Positions 34,695 through 45,680 of a stretch of 64,000 nt of DNA are shown here, piece by piece. The position numbers and the translations under genes are program-made. The first letter of the stretch is position 1, and every line of letters starts with the position of its first letter. The notes under the pieces were generated by a model. It had not been told where the DNA came from. It saw only the letters and a list, made by a program, of their open reading frames with translations, and did not search any database. This DNA comes from Elysia crispata (lineage: Eukaryota; Mollusca; Gastropoda; Plakobranchidae). The DNA is taken from positions 88,501-152,500 of the forward strand of contig JAWDGP010007392.1 in the NCBI GenBank assembly GCA_033675545.1. Direction: 5' to 3'.

Positions 34695-37600
34695 CCTCCC
34701 CCCCACCAAATTTTACAAAAGCATTATATGACGCTGAAAACCATGATCTGGGCTTAAAATTGATCTAGTTACAAACTGCATTGGTTTAGTCTTTACCTAC
34801 TTCTGCTTTATAAAAGGATTTGCCTTATTGTTTCTAGTATAAATATTCCTTGACATTTCAGCTCACTTTCAGGATATATGAATTTTTTTAAACCCTGACA
34901 TGAAAATTCAGATGTCTAACTGATGACACTACATGTCAAACAACTTTATAGAAAAATTTATTGGATAACTGGGTTCAAGAACTGCAAATATCTTTTTTTT
35001 TTTTCCCCACAAGAAATTGGTACCAATTGAAATCATGGCCCACAGGCTTGCTTACTTGCTTTGCCTCGACTAAGTGAGAGGAAAACATCAAAGAGACATG
35101 ACATCTATATAGGTGCACACTTGTTAGAACATAAACTAGAAACAAAAGTGCAAGAAAAAATTGTGTTTATATACATTCATAATGATAAATAAAATGATGT
35201 AAGAACATACATACACACCAGGGGTTTCCTTCAATCCTCTTATCCTTTCGTTGCCTTAGAGATACACCTAAACTTGGTTTAGACTAACCATTACGTCAAA
35301 ATCAGCCTAAAAGGAATTTAGAAATAAAAATAAACAACAAATGCAGGACATTTTTTTTTTAATTACATATTTTGAAGGTATGACTTTCTCTCTTCCTAGA
35401 ACAAATGCATGGTTATTACCTTGCAGTTCACACCAAGGCTTGTCAAGGCAAGGTTTTAATAACAATTAAGTCCTATCAATGCTCACACAATCGTCCCTCG
35501 GATATGCCCTTACGACAAAATTTAAAAGTCAGGTACACAGAAAACAATACATTTATTTTGCACTACACTTAAGAGTGAAAAAGCAATGACAAACATGCAG
35601 TCCCTGCTAATAAAATACTCAAGTCAGTCATAACAAAGACAAAAAAACCCTGTATTAATCCATCTCTGAGAGTTTGAATTGGACTATAATCACAAGTGAC
35701 TCAAGAGTCATAATAATGCTCATAAATCACAAGGAAAATTGCTTCTTTATCATGATGATTAATTTACTAAATATGTTTTTTTTAGATCTTGTTTCTCATC
35801 TCCCAATCTGCAATGTTGATTGCATAAGCTTACATTTCATTGTAATGTTGAAGAGCTAGCCAGCTTTAATAAAGTCTTCTCTGTTATGCTTACAAGATTA
35901 AAGAAACTGTCTCAAAGTACTTTTCACACCATCTCATTCATTCTAAGAACCTGCATTTGGCAAATCATCTGAAGCCTCAATTTCTACTGTCACCACACAA
36001 GCCAATCTGCTCGACAAGTTTACAATGTCAACAATGATCACATGAGCTTGAGTGAAGGGAGGTCAACAAAATGACTGATTATAAAATCGAGCTCTGACCA
36101 CAGGCCCTGATGTAGATGAAGGTATCACTGTGACTGTTTAGATGGTAGTCTCAAACGTACACAGCAATAGGTTGGCAATCCCTGTACTGTATCCACAGTG
36201 TAAGAAATATCTGTGTAGATACATAGGTCCATATAAAATAATTATAGCACTTCGCTGCAAATCACTCATTCAATTTGTTAAATTGTCTTAGGGTTTCCTA
36301 GAGTTAATGTAACACAAGTCATTGTTGCATGGAACCAGTGGTACCGCCTGAGAGTTTCACAACTCCTCGAAGAGAATCTAGCTACAGCTTCCAGTCTTCA
36401 AATGTTATACGTAACGCATAGTTAGTTGGAATTATCCAAGAATGTGTTAGGTCCTTTCAAGCTGTCCAAGTTCAAAACTTGTAAAAAAAATCACTTAAAG
36501 ACTCCCAGTTGAGATGCACTTAATCATTTTACAATGAATTTCTTTGTCTCATGTGGGTAAAATACAGAGCCCAAGTCTGCCATCTTACACTTGCCATAAG
36601 ACATGTAATTATAAAAGGATCAAGTAAGTTTATCTTATATAACATTTGTTGCATTAAACCAATGTCTTGTAACCAAGACGATTACTTTTGTCTTAAACAC
36701 AATAAAAACATATATAAATGCATTTACAATTAGAATACTTTAGTTCAGTGGATAAAGCAAAGCGTTACCCACAACATAATTGATGTTTGATGATGTACAT
36801 TCATGGTTTGGGCACCACATGATAAAGGCAGTTTATTTCAAATGAGTGATATCTCAGAAGGAGGAATGAAATGATCTTAGACAAAGCTTATGACAACTCA
36901 AAAGCGGGATGCACCTACAGCCATCTGTATTGCATTATGACATTAGACTTTTCATTCTTTCTATTGATCTTTTCACTCATCACTTTCAGAGGCACTGAAT
37001 GTCTACATGAGAAGATCACATTACATTGATTTATCTCCTAAAAATATCTTCTGATTTTTGTATGGATTATCTTAAGATCTGCAGAGACTAAGAGAATAAA
37101 TCAAAAATTGATATGTAGAACTGCTCCCAAAACTGAAACCCACTGCTTATGTATAAGCTTATCCTTGGTGACTAGGTGGAGGAAACCTCTGTGCATATCC
37201 ACAACTTGAAGCTGATAACTTGCAGAAACAATACTCAACCCCCAAAAAATATCATGCCAGAGCATATGTCATAGTTCTGCCAGTAAGTTTCTTTATAAAT
37301 ATTGAACTCAATTTTTTTTTAATTCTGCTCTCTCCTAATAATAAACATTGGTCTAAAATTATAAGATGGTTTGCAGTGCATCTTCATTTTGACCTTCCAT
37401 CTAATTATCACTGTCAGAAATTTAATCCTCAGGTAGACCAAATAAAAAGAAGAGAAAGAATCAGGAGAGATTTCTGTTAGCACTTGGTGATTGACATAAA
37501 ATTTGTTGGCACCAAAAAAAAAAAAAAAAGAATGAGCTGTGCATGCATTACCTATGTTCCCCCCAAAACAACACACATATTCGCTTTCTCCACAAAAATT

Positions 37601-39206
37601 TAATACAGATACATTTTAAGATGAAGTATGTACAAGCCATCAAAATATGGAAACTGAAAAGGAAAATAAACCATCGAAATCATTCATATAAAGATCAGTA
37701 AAAAAACAAAACAAGAAAATCAACGAATAATGCCAAACCCTTCCTTAGCACCTGATTACATAGTTATCAAATGATAAGGTTTCTTTAAGCCATGCTCCTT
37801 ACACTTCAATGTGTTCATACTGAACAACATTAAAGTTGGAGACCGATTTACTTGCCACCCAAAGCCTAAACTCCATTTCAAATTGCAAAGACCTAAATTT
37901 GTTACGCAGCGATTGAAGAATAAAAAAAATGTTAAAACAATCAAAAAAGAACATGTGCCTCTGATTTAATACCTTCAAATTTGAAAAATTCTCTTCAAGA
38001 AAATGGTGTGAGATATCCTCATCAACAATACAGATAAAATACCGAACAAACAAGCTCACTTAGCAAATATGGCTTGAAGCCAGTCCAAATAAGTTTGACC
38101 TTAAATTTGTTTTACATATGTATATATTATTCTGTATGCATTTTTGCAACTCATAACTATCTTTAAATTTTAATCTAAAAAATATTCTTTTCCCTTAATT
38201 CAAACTTGGAGAATGCAACAGTTAACTTAAAAATCCTCGGCGCACACAAACTCATTTGGACGAGCTTCAAGGCATATATGGCACATAGATTTATTTTAAC
38301 TTAACTTACATACTGTTATGTCATAATTTGCACATCAAACCTCACAACTCATCCGCATACTTCACAAGTAAAATTTTCTTTTTCAGTGTTTTTATATTTT
38401 TTTTTTGTGCAAGCTCTTCTTCACAAATCTAATGAGTGCCTTGTCAGGAAGAGCAAACTTATTTTGCACACAACTTTTCATTTTGAGGCCACTTTAATAT
38501 ATCATTTACAGCAAGGGGAAAGATGGAAACAATTTTTATCAAACAGTGTCAGCGAAAGCCCTTGGATGTGGGAATAATTAAGCAGAGATAAATGGGCAAC
38601 GTAAGCCTCCTTGTTGTCTGCATAAAACTGTTTATCAATGAAATAAAGACAACAGTAATAAAGTTTCATGTCTTTCTACCGCACAATCCATGCCATTTTG
38701 ACCTCTGGCAAAAGGTACCCTATTCAGCGTTTGGGCAAGATGATCTGACCTGCATGATCACAATGCACCGATTCTAGATCAGCGGGTGTACACACAGAAT
38801 AACTCTGGGAAGTAAGAGATTTGCTTCAATCAAATGGTCTTCAGCCTGCTGTTCATAAATATTTCTTTCACATCATTTTTCAAAGGGCTCTCCAGAAATA
38901 GATTGATTCTTAAACATCGAGGAAAACTCCCATTATCTCTACAAACGCTGTTACTAAAACGAGCTCTGATTCAAGAATAGTCTACATAAATGACAACGTG
39001 TCTTAAATAAAAGAAAAACCTATCAAAGATGTTATCTCTTTCAGTAGAATCCGCAAGAATGTAGGACTGAATCACAGCACTTTTTAACATAGGGTAGAGG
39101 CAGCCTTCAACTGTAGAGCTGGCATTGACTTTTCTTCTGCTCTCAAACTAACACCATGTACTCATGCTGCTGTCAGTAAGCCTCAACTTTAACCTGTAAC
39201 AATCAT

Positions 39207-39212
39207 TTTATT
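39207..39212 (-). promoter_or_regulatory. Candidate poly(A) signal for the - strand gene
   Basis: AATAAA on the - strand, about 125 bp after the predicted stop at 39336. Other AATAAA words lie further downstream, so this may be only a proximal site. Confidence 0.35.
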
Positions 39213-39335
39213 TTTCTTCAGCAGGTGGAAAAGAGAATGGGCGTATGAATGTGGTGAAATTCACCGGATTTCCTCTTTGACTGCTCCTAGCCTTCAAAAA
39301 AGCTGCTTTTTCCACTAGCAGTTCAAGCTAGTTAG

Positions 39336-39370
39336 CTAGTCTTCTTTCACAACATCATATGTGATGGCAT
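39336..39370 (-). CDS. - strand gene coding exon 5 (C-terminus)
   Basis: Acceptor TGTTCCCAG. Encodes NAITYDVVKED and then TAG at 39338-39336. A good acceptor and correct phase make this the likely terminal coding exon. Confidence 0.72.
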
Positions 39371-42300
39371 CTGGGAACAGAAAAGTAAGAGACATGATGG
39401 TCAGAAATATGAATAAGTGTATTTTAGTTTGTTTGAAATACAAAGTTGTTCTCTTTTTTTTTTTAAACTTAGTATTGACATTCTCAATCACTTTCAAAAT
39501 GATAAGAAACTTCCAGATATTTTAATGACACAAAAATGTATGTATCATGTTAACATACAGAAGGGGCATAATTAATACTTTTATTAGAAGAATAGAAAAG
39601 GAAAACATAAATATCAAGCCCAAGTTCTTAATAGTCAAGTAAAATTCACAAACCTTCCCCACCTGAGGACACGCATGGTCCATCAATATCAGTCATAATC
39701 ATAGATTAGTTAGTGATTCATATCTTTTACACCAACTATCTTGAACCTTTATTTGTTTCAAGTTTGTATGCTTAAAGGGATATTCTTTTGAGGGAAGCCG
39801 GTTAAGATAAGAATTTTGATATTTTAACTAAAAAAATTGTCTTTATCGTCATGTCTTAGGTTTCACCTTTTAAGGGTGGCTCCCGTGTTGATAAGAGAAG
39901 TGAATACTTAAAAGCTATCAAATTAATTAGCCAAATGGATTTTTTTCAGTGACTAACACAAACATGATCATTATGTATGAATGATATGGGCTTTTCCAAA
40001 ACATGTCATGAGGTCTTAGAGAGAACTCTAACAGCTGCAATTCAATTCTTTTGGAAATCGACTATTCCCAACAGAGGGCTAAATCTGGGCATGTTAATTG
40101 AGATATTTTGACAGCGTGTAACTGTCGAACAAGCCTGATAACACTTGTACAGCTTAAATAAATAGAAAAATATATTCATTTCTGAAATTGTTAAGATTTT
40201 GTTAGCAAAACGTTCTTTCCAGAATATATCACCACACAGGGATGCTGGCCAGCCCAGATCTTTGGAAAAATATAAAATACCACTGAAAATTTTGGATGCT
40301 AAATATTCCTTGAATCAGCATTATGCAATAAAAAATGTCAAGCCATCAGTATATACAAATATTTAATGCTCACTCTAAATTATAAAATGATAAGATTGGG
40401 TCTCATTCAGTAATTGGTGCTTGAGTAAATATATCAAGTTCAAAGTGTTTCTCAGCCTTGAAGGTAAACATGAGGGGTAAATGATAATGTAAACCATTAG
40501 TTTGTTCCAAAACTTACTCTTCCCTGTTGGCTCATTCACTCCAGACCATCCTAAAATGATATGAATTAGGGAAAAGAAAAGATGCATTAAAAGTATGGTC
40601 TAAAATCTTAAATTGTTATGTTGCATTCTTTCACCATTTCTAGAATACAACTATTGACCATAAGCAGTCAAGTTTACAATTCTGACGTAAATGTCATTAA
40701 AATTTTAAATAGATGTATATCTTGAACATTAAATTTATGTGTTCTTTAAACTTGAGACTTTCATAGAAATTATCACAATATTTCAGCAAAATACTGAAAA
40801 TTGAAAACTTAAATCCATAAAAAAAAAACCTTCACTCATGATGTGGTTTAAACTTTTAGTCAGAGCTTAATTAAGCTCTAATGCAACAAAAAAATAAATT
40901 CATTGGAAACATCATGGCAAGAAAATTCAATAGTCTCTTAGTGTCTCATCGTTGAGTGGAATATAATGAATTTCAAACTTCTAAAACCTTTTAGATAGAG
41001 TCCATAAAAGATGACAACGGAATCCCTAAGCTAGACCTTTGTAACATGGAGGAAAAACAGACCCCTCACATGATAGGATGGACTCTAATCAGGAGGTAAA
41101 TTACCAAGACTAAAGGGGTAAAAATAAGGAAGTCATACTAGAGGGATGCACCCTTTTCAGAAATTTTTTTCTTGCACGAGGTTCCACCATAAATTACGTT
41201 GAAATTTACAATACAAGTTTTATTAACAAATAAAGAACAAAGCTTACTTCTCTTGAGAAAACCTGAAGCTTCTGGAACTTCCTTTGGTCGCAATTTTTTA
41301 ACTGGGTTGGGTGGAGGGATGAAGAAAAATTTTCCACAGCCACCACTTGGCTTGATCCTCAGTCCATACACTACAGGAAAGGCCACAGGTTTGTGCTGCT
41401 GTGACTGCTGCTGTTGCTGACGACTGTGATGCTGGTGAGGTGGCTGTGGAGGCAGAGCTAATCCTGGCTGAGCCACTGCAGCCTTCAATGTTGGCACTGG
41501 AGGAGGCTGCGATACGTCAGGCATGCAGCTAAGCTTACGGAATTCATGACTATCTGGCATAGTTGAGCCAGGAGCAGGACTGCTTCCTTGGGGTGGGAGG
41601 GTCACAGAAGGACCTGGGTTGGACAAAATGTTGACCTGAGGTAGAGGTGGAGGTGGAAAGTTAGGGGAGAAAAGGATTTCCAGTCCTGGACCAACCACAG
41701 GCTTGGAGCCTGCCGTCCTCGCCTGGGGAGGAGCGTTGTTACTGACAATGCTGCTATTGGTAGCTGGTTGCCCACGCCCCTGCTGATGTTGTGGTTGCTG
41801 ACTATGGGGAGGAATTATCAACCCATTGGAAAGGTGCTCTATGTGAGGGCCTTTAGGCACTTTCTTATCACTAGCACTGATGTCACTTGACTGCTGCGCC
41901 GAGGCAGACGACAAACACTTGTTAGATGGGACAGGAGAAACAGACTGAGGAATGTTGTGAGGCTTGGATTGAAGCTGAGAGCCCGTCGGCTGCCCACTGG
42001 AAGAAGGTGAAGAGGAAAAGGCAGGCGTTGTTGACGCTGATGAAACTGTGGCCGTTTTAACTTGTCCAGATTTGATCACATTTGAGTTTTTCTCTGGCCT
42101 ATCTATCTCCTCTTTGCCCACAGAGTCTAAACTAGAGTCAAATGTTGAATCAAAGCCAAAAGTGATCCCAAGGGATTGAGCAGAGCTAGAGGTGACACGT
42201 TTGTCCAAAAACACAACAGACTTAGTGTTGTTGCCACCCGAGGCAGCTGTGCTAGTTCGAGAGGAGGTGGATGAAGAGGAACCACTTTTAGTTGCCTGTG

Positions 42301-45177
42301 AGATTGTCTTTTTGCTGACACTTGTACTAGATGCCTCATTACCAATGTTTTTATGGCTTGGCATTGGTTGAGATGATACTACTGAGAGGTCCTCTGATGC
42401 CTGCTTGGATGGGACAGTGGAGGTAGGAGCAGAGGTCACTGGAGTTGCATAAGATGATTGGGATACTGTGGCTTTGACATTAGAATAAGACTGTTGGGAG
42501 GTAGATGCAATATCTCTGCTGGTTTGGGTTGAACCTGAGCCCATTAAATCCTCAGAGAGAGAGTCAGACTGGAGGCTGCTGGAGCTCTCACTGATGTGAA
42601 AAACCTTTGCCACACTTGTACTTACTTCTGTTGACACAGTGGAAGTAACAGAGGTCATATCTCGATTAAGAAACTCCTGACTTCCGCTCTTTTGGCGGTT
42701 TCTATTAACAATATTTGTATCACTACATTCTTCCACTGTAGAGGAGCTTATTTTCTCCTCTGCAGGGCTTGAACCTATGGAATGTCGACGTTCTCGTGGA
42801 CTGCCTTTCCAAACAGCGTTGGAGGCCTTCCGTTCTGGAGTGTGTGGAGTAGGGGCTTCACCTGGGGAGGTTGTGTGACAGCTGCTGGTGGGGGTGTGAG
42901 TTACACTGCTGTTGCTGCTGTTCTGCCATCCAAGACCTGACTCAGAGCTGGGGCTTGCAATGCTCTCTGGGTAAGAGCTGTTAATGTGTCTAGGACCAGA
43001 GCCAGCAGCCATTCTGGCATAGGAGACGGGATACATGTGGGAGGTTGCTGGCAGAGATTTAACAGATTCACGGTCGCTGTCGCACAATGACTTACTCTCT
43101 ACCAAAAGATCAGTGGCATCACCACAAGAGTTCCGCCTTGCTTCAGTGCCAGGGGGTGGCAAATTATGACCCTCCAACACTGGGAAAGCAGATGGACTGA
43201 GATCTCTGGGGGGTTGGATGTGGTGCTCCACACCGCTGCTGCTGCTGCTGTTGCTACTGACAGATAATGTTGTATTGCTGCTGCTGACAATGGGTGTGGT
43301 GGTAGCGTTGGTCGTATACGTTGTACTATTAGTACTGCTAGCTTGGCTGGTGGTTGTGCAGGAAGGAAAGTTAAGAGGTGTGGACGAGCGAGGCTGACGC
43401 TGGAACCCATTGTTCCTCAACACACTCTGTCCCAACACTCCATTGCCATTACGTGCATAAAAATGATTGGGCACAAATGGGGCATTTGAAGTTGCCAAAG
43501 TTGCAATGTTTTCTTTCGGTGCAACACGCTTCTTCTTCTTTTTAACTTCTACAAACACTTCTTCCTTTTTGGGTCCCATGTCCAAATCAGAATTTTTCTG
43601 ATCTTGAACAGATGATTCTGTCTCTCCTACATTATCCATGGAATTTTGGTTGCTTTTGACCATGTTTGCTGGTGGACTTAAAGGTCCATTCACAGAAGAA
43701 ACTGAATCTGTACTGTCTTTTTTCCCCAATGCCTGCTTAGCTTTTGGCTTTTTATTATTGTTTGACTTACTGCCTCCATCACACAAGTCTTTCTGATAAT
43801 TGCTGTCTTCTTTTACAACAGCATTGGTAGCATTTTCTTTTGGAGTGGAAAGTTGCTTTCTGGATTCCAACTTTTTATATTTGTTAGGATCTTTGTTAGT
43901 TTTGACTGCCTCTTCACTCACAGAAATATAAAAACAGTCGTTTTCCTCAAGATCTTCAATGATGGAGGAGGTAGGGTTCTCTTCACTCTCACCGTTAACT
44001 GATACGCTGTTGCCCATAGCCTTTAAAGTTATACTGTAATCACCTGTAAAAACAAAATGTTAGACACGTTATGTCGGTGTCAACATAAATATAGCAATGA
44101 AAAACTGGTCATAGATAATATGATTTCTTTACAGATTTGAAAAATAATGAATAAAAGATTATCAAAAAAAAGGGACATTTTTTGGATAATACTGGTTACA
44201 ATTTACAACAATTGTCAAGCCCATAAAATTTTGAAGATGCCTTATTTGACATTTCTAAATTAACTAGTATTTCAATACTCCAGTCAAGTGGTGAGGGGAG
44301 GAGGAGGGAGAGAAAATGAGACAGATACCTAGGTCCGCCTCCTCAGTCAACAGTTGTCCATTCAGAACAGGGTTGTTTTCTTTCTTTGTTCCCTGTTTCT
44401 TCTTGGCTAAAACTTTACTTGCATCAACTTTGACGTCTGTATTAGCATCCTCCTGGGGTACTGCCTTCTTTCCACTTTGCTTTTTGCCTTGACTCGCCTC
44501 TGAATGGTGGATAAAGTTTAGGATTTCATCAATGGGTGCATCCTTTTCAAACTTGACCTCTGGGTATTTTACAACTTGCTTGGCTTTGTTCAGTTTTGAG
44601 TCTCGCCGTTTCTGGCGCCTTATCAGTTCTGACTCGGAGCTTGCTGTTTGGGCACTGCCATGTCCCCCACTGCTGCTGGTGGTGGTGCTTGAGGTCGTGT
44701 TGATGCTGTTGTTGTGCTGCGCAGGGGAGGACGTCGAGTAAGGCGACTGGCGCATCTGTGAGTAGTGGGAAGAGCTCAGCTGAGTTGGATTCCCATTCAC
44801 ATCAACCAAGGCAGTGGTCTGTGACTGGTCCAGCTTATCACTGTCATCTGAGGAGAGACACATTCAATAATAGGTCAGTTAAGAGTGTTCTAGCTGTTGA
44901 AATTGGGCCCCTTTTAAAATGTAGTTATACACTTTTGACAGGACATTAAAATAGGAATAAAAGAAGAAAAGAAGGTCGAAGAAGGTTGAAGAAAATGATA
45001 TTGATATTTGTACGCCACAGTTTGAAAATAAAAATGACATGAAACACAAAGTTGTATACACATATAGTAGTGAGCGCACGCAGAGATAACAACAAATTAA
45101 CTTAGAAATGCTTTCTATCAAGTCTCAGGACTCTTTGAGAAAAGAGGGAGGGTGTTTTGTTTTGTTTTTGGGAGAGG

Positions 45178-45258
<81 letters not shown>

Positions 45259-45518
45259 ACTCTCGTATAGGTTAGCATTAGTTAGTTTTCTTTTACAGCT
45301 AGTTAGCTATGATGAAGATCTACCCTCACCATGCATGAATAATCCAAAGCGAGAGGAAACAAAGACCTAGTCGAGGCCCAAATTAAAATGAGTCACGGCG
45401 TGCGAAGAAAAGTTAATCTACATTGAATAAGTGAACAGGGAAGGGATAAAACTAATACACTTGAAAACTGAGCGCTCCAGTTTTACTCACTAACACTTGG
45501 GCGAGAGGAGACGGCCAT
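39336..45518 (-). CDS. Large Ser/Thr/Pro/Gln-rich disordered protein, 5 coding exons, ~1136 aa
   Basis: Spliced (transcript order): 45518-45491, 44847-44329, 44043-41248, 40550-40518, 39370-39336; 3411 nt ending in TAG. Every junction is GT-AG and phase 1. I do not recognise the family. Seen: a basic segment (about residues 84-103, SELIRRQKRRDSKLNKAKQ); a short ordered-looking patch PIDEILNFIHH (about 114-124); an acidic patch SIIEDLEENDCFYISV; Lys-rich KKKKKRVAPK (about 350, nuclear-signal-like); DLSPSAFPVLEG (about 463-474); basophilic-kinase-like RRNSCG (about 485) and RRHSIG (about 602); SYARMAAG (about 523); VVFLDKR and LGITFGFDSTF (about 792-817); proline- and Gln-rich C-terminal third; tail RRWSGVNEPTGKNAITYD. 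The rest is low-complexity. A tail resemblance to NUFIP2 (W..K..ITY near the end, plus an ISYA-like motif) is too weak to name it. The start codon has A at -3 and G at +4. Confidence 0.8.
39371..40517. other. - strand gene intron 4
   Basis: About 1.15 kb AT-rich; no exon or recognisable repeat seen. Confidence 0.65.
40518..40550 (-). CDS. - strand gene coding exon 4 (33-nt microexon)
   Basis: Acceptor ATTTTAG, donor AAGA/GTAAGT. Adds RWSGVNEPTGK in frame, phase 1 to 1, so skipping it would keep the frame. Supported by clean splice motifs and by exact phase fit on both sides. Confidence 0.75.
40551..41247. other. - strand gene intron 3
   Basis: About 0.7 kb AT-rich. Its first 110 nt stay open in frame with exon 3 until the stop at 41138-41140, giving a possible intron-retention isoform. 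Confidence 0.65.
41248..44043 (-). CDS. - strand gene coding exon 3 (main exon)
   Basis: Acceptor TTTTTACAG, donor GAGAA/GTAAGC. 2796 nt open throughout. The exon starts 26 nt before the internal ATG (44017); the eight residues added upstream (DYSITLKA) join exon 2 in frame. If the following intron were retained, translation would end at 41138 after a different ~36-residue tail. Confidence 0.93.
44329..44847 (-). CDS. - strand gene coding exon 2
   Basis: Acceptor TCTCCTCAG, donor CTAG/GTATCT. 519 nt, phase 1 to 1. Codes for a Ser/Thr/Asn/Gly-rich stretch, the basic RRQKRR segment, DEILNFIHHSE and a Lys-rich end. Reading past the donor runs into an unrelated tail and a stop. Confidence 0.85.
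44848..45490. other. - strand gene intron 1, with (GA)n tract
   Basis: AT-rich, with a 74-bp (GA)n run at 45181-45254. No exon seen. Confidence 0.65.
45181..45254. repeat. (GA)n microsatellite
   Basis: 74 bp of perfect AG dinucleotides within intron 1 of the - strand gene; it would read as (CU)n in that transcript. Confidence 0.98.
45491..45518 (-). CDS. - strand gene coding exon 1
   Basis: ATG to the donor GTGAGT gives nine codons (MAVSSRPSV) plus one base; joined to exon 2 it reads on as NDSDKLDQ. The sequence upstream (45519 to about 45680) is purine/GC-richer and looks like 5' UTR/promoter DNA. Kozak context AGCATGG. Confidence 0.65.
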
Positions 45519-45680
45519 GCTGGATCGGACTGATAAAAGAAGAAAAAAATCGGTAGGCCTGGAGGAAAGAGGAGCAGAGAGGAGCAGAGCGGAGTCTCTA
45601 GCTGCTGCAGCCACCAGCCACTCAATAGAACGATCAGTCATCACAACGGGGCTTTCCATCTACTTTCAGTTTCAGATTTG
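45519..45680 (-). promoter_or_regulatory. Probable 5' UTR / proximal promoter of the - strand gene
   Basis: Directly upstream of the exon 1 start codon. GC-richer than its surroundings, with GGAGCAGAG repeats and a CTGCTGCAG block on the + strand; no TATA box seen. Assigned by position and composition. Confidence 0.4.

Larger units (their letters stand above)
22771..39335. other. Convergent intergenic / possible 3' UTR region, no gene
   Basis: Over 16 kb of AT-rich DNA between the ends of two convergent genes. All frames are short and low in complexity. It contains a tandem duplication (24491-24684), a MITE (27536-27992), simple repeats (GT, CT/CA, TA, AGT/AGC) and many homopolymers. Part may be transcribed as long 3' UTR of the - strand gene, but nothing proves it. 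Confidence 0.6.
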
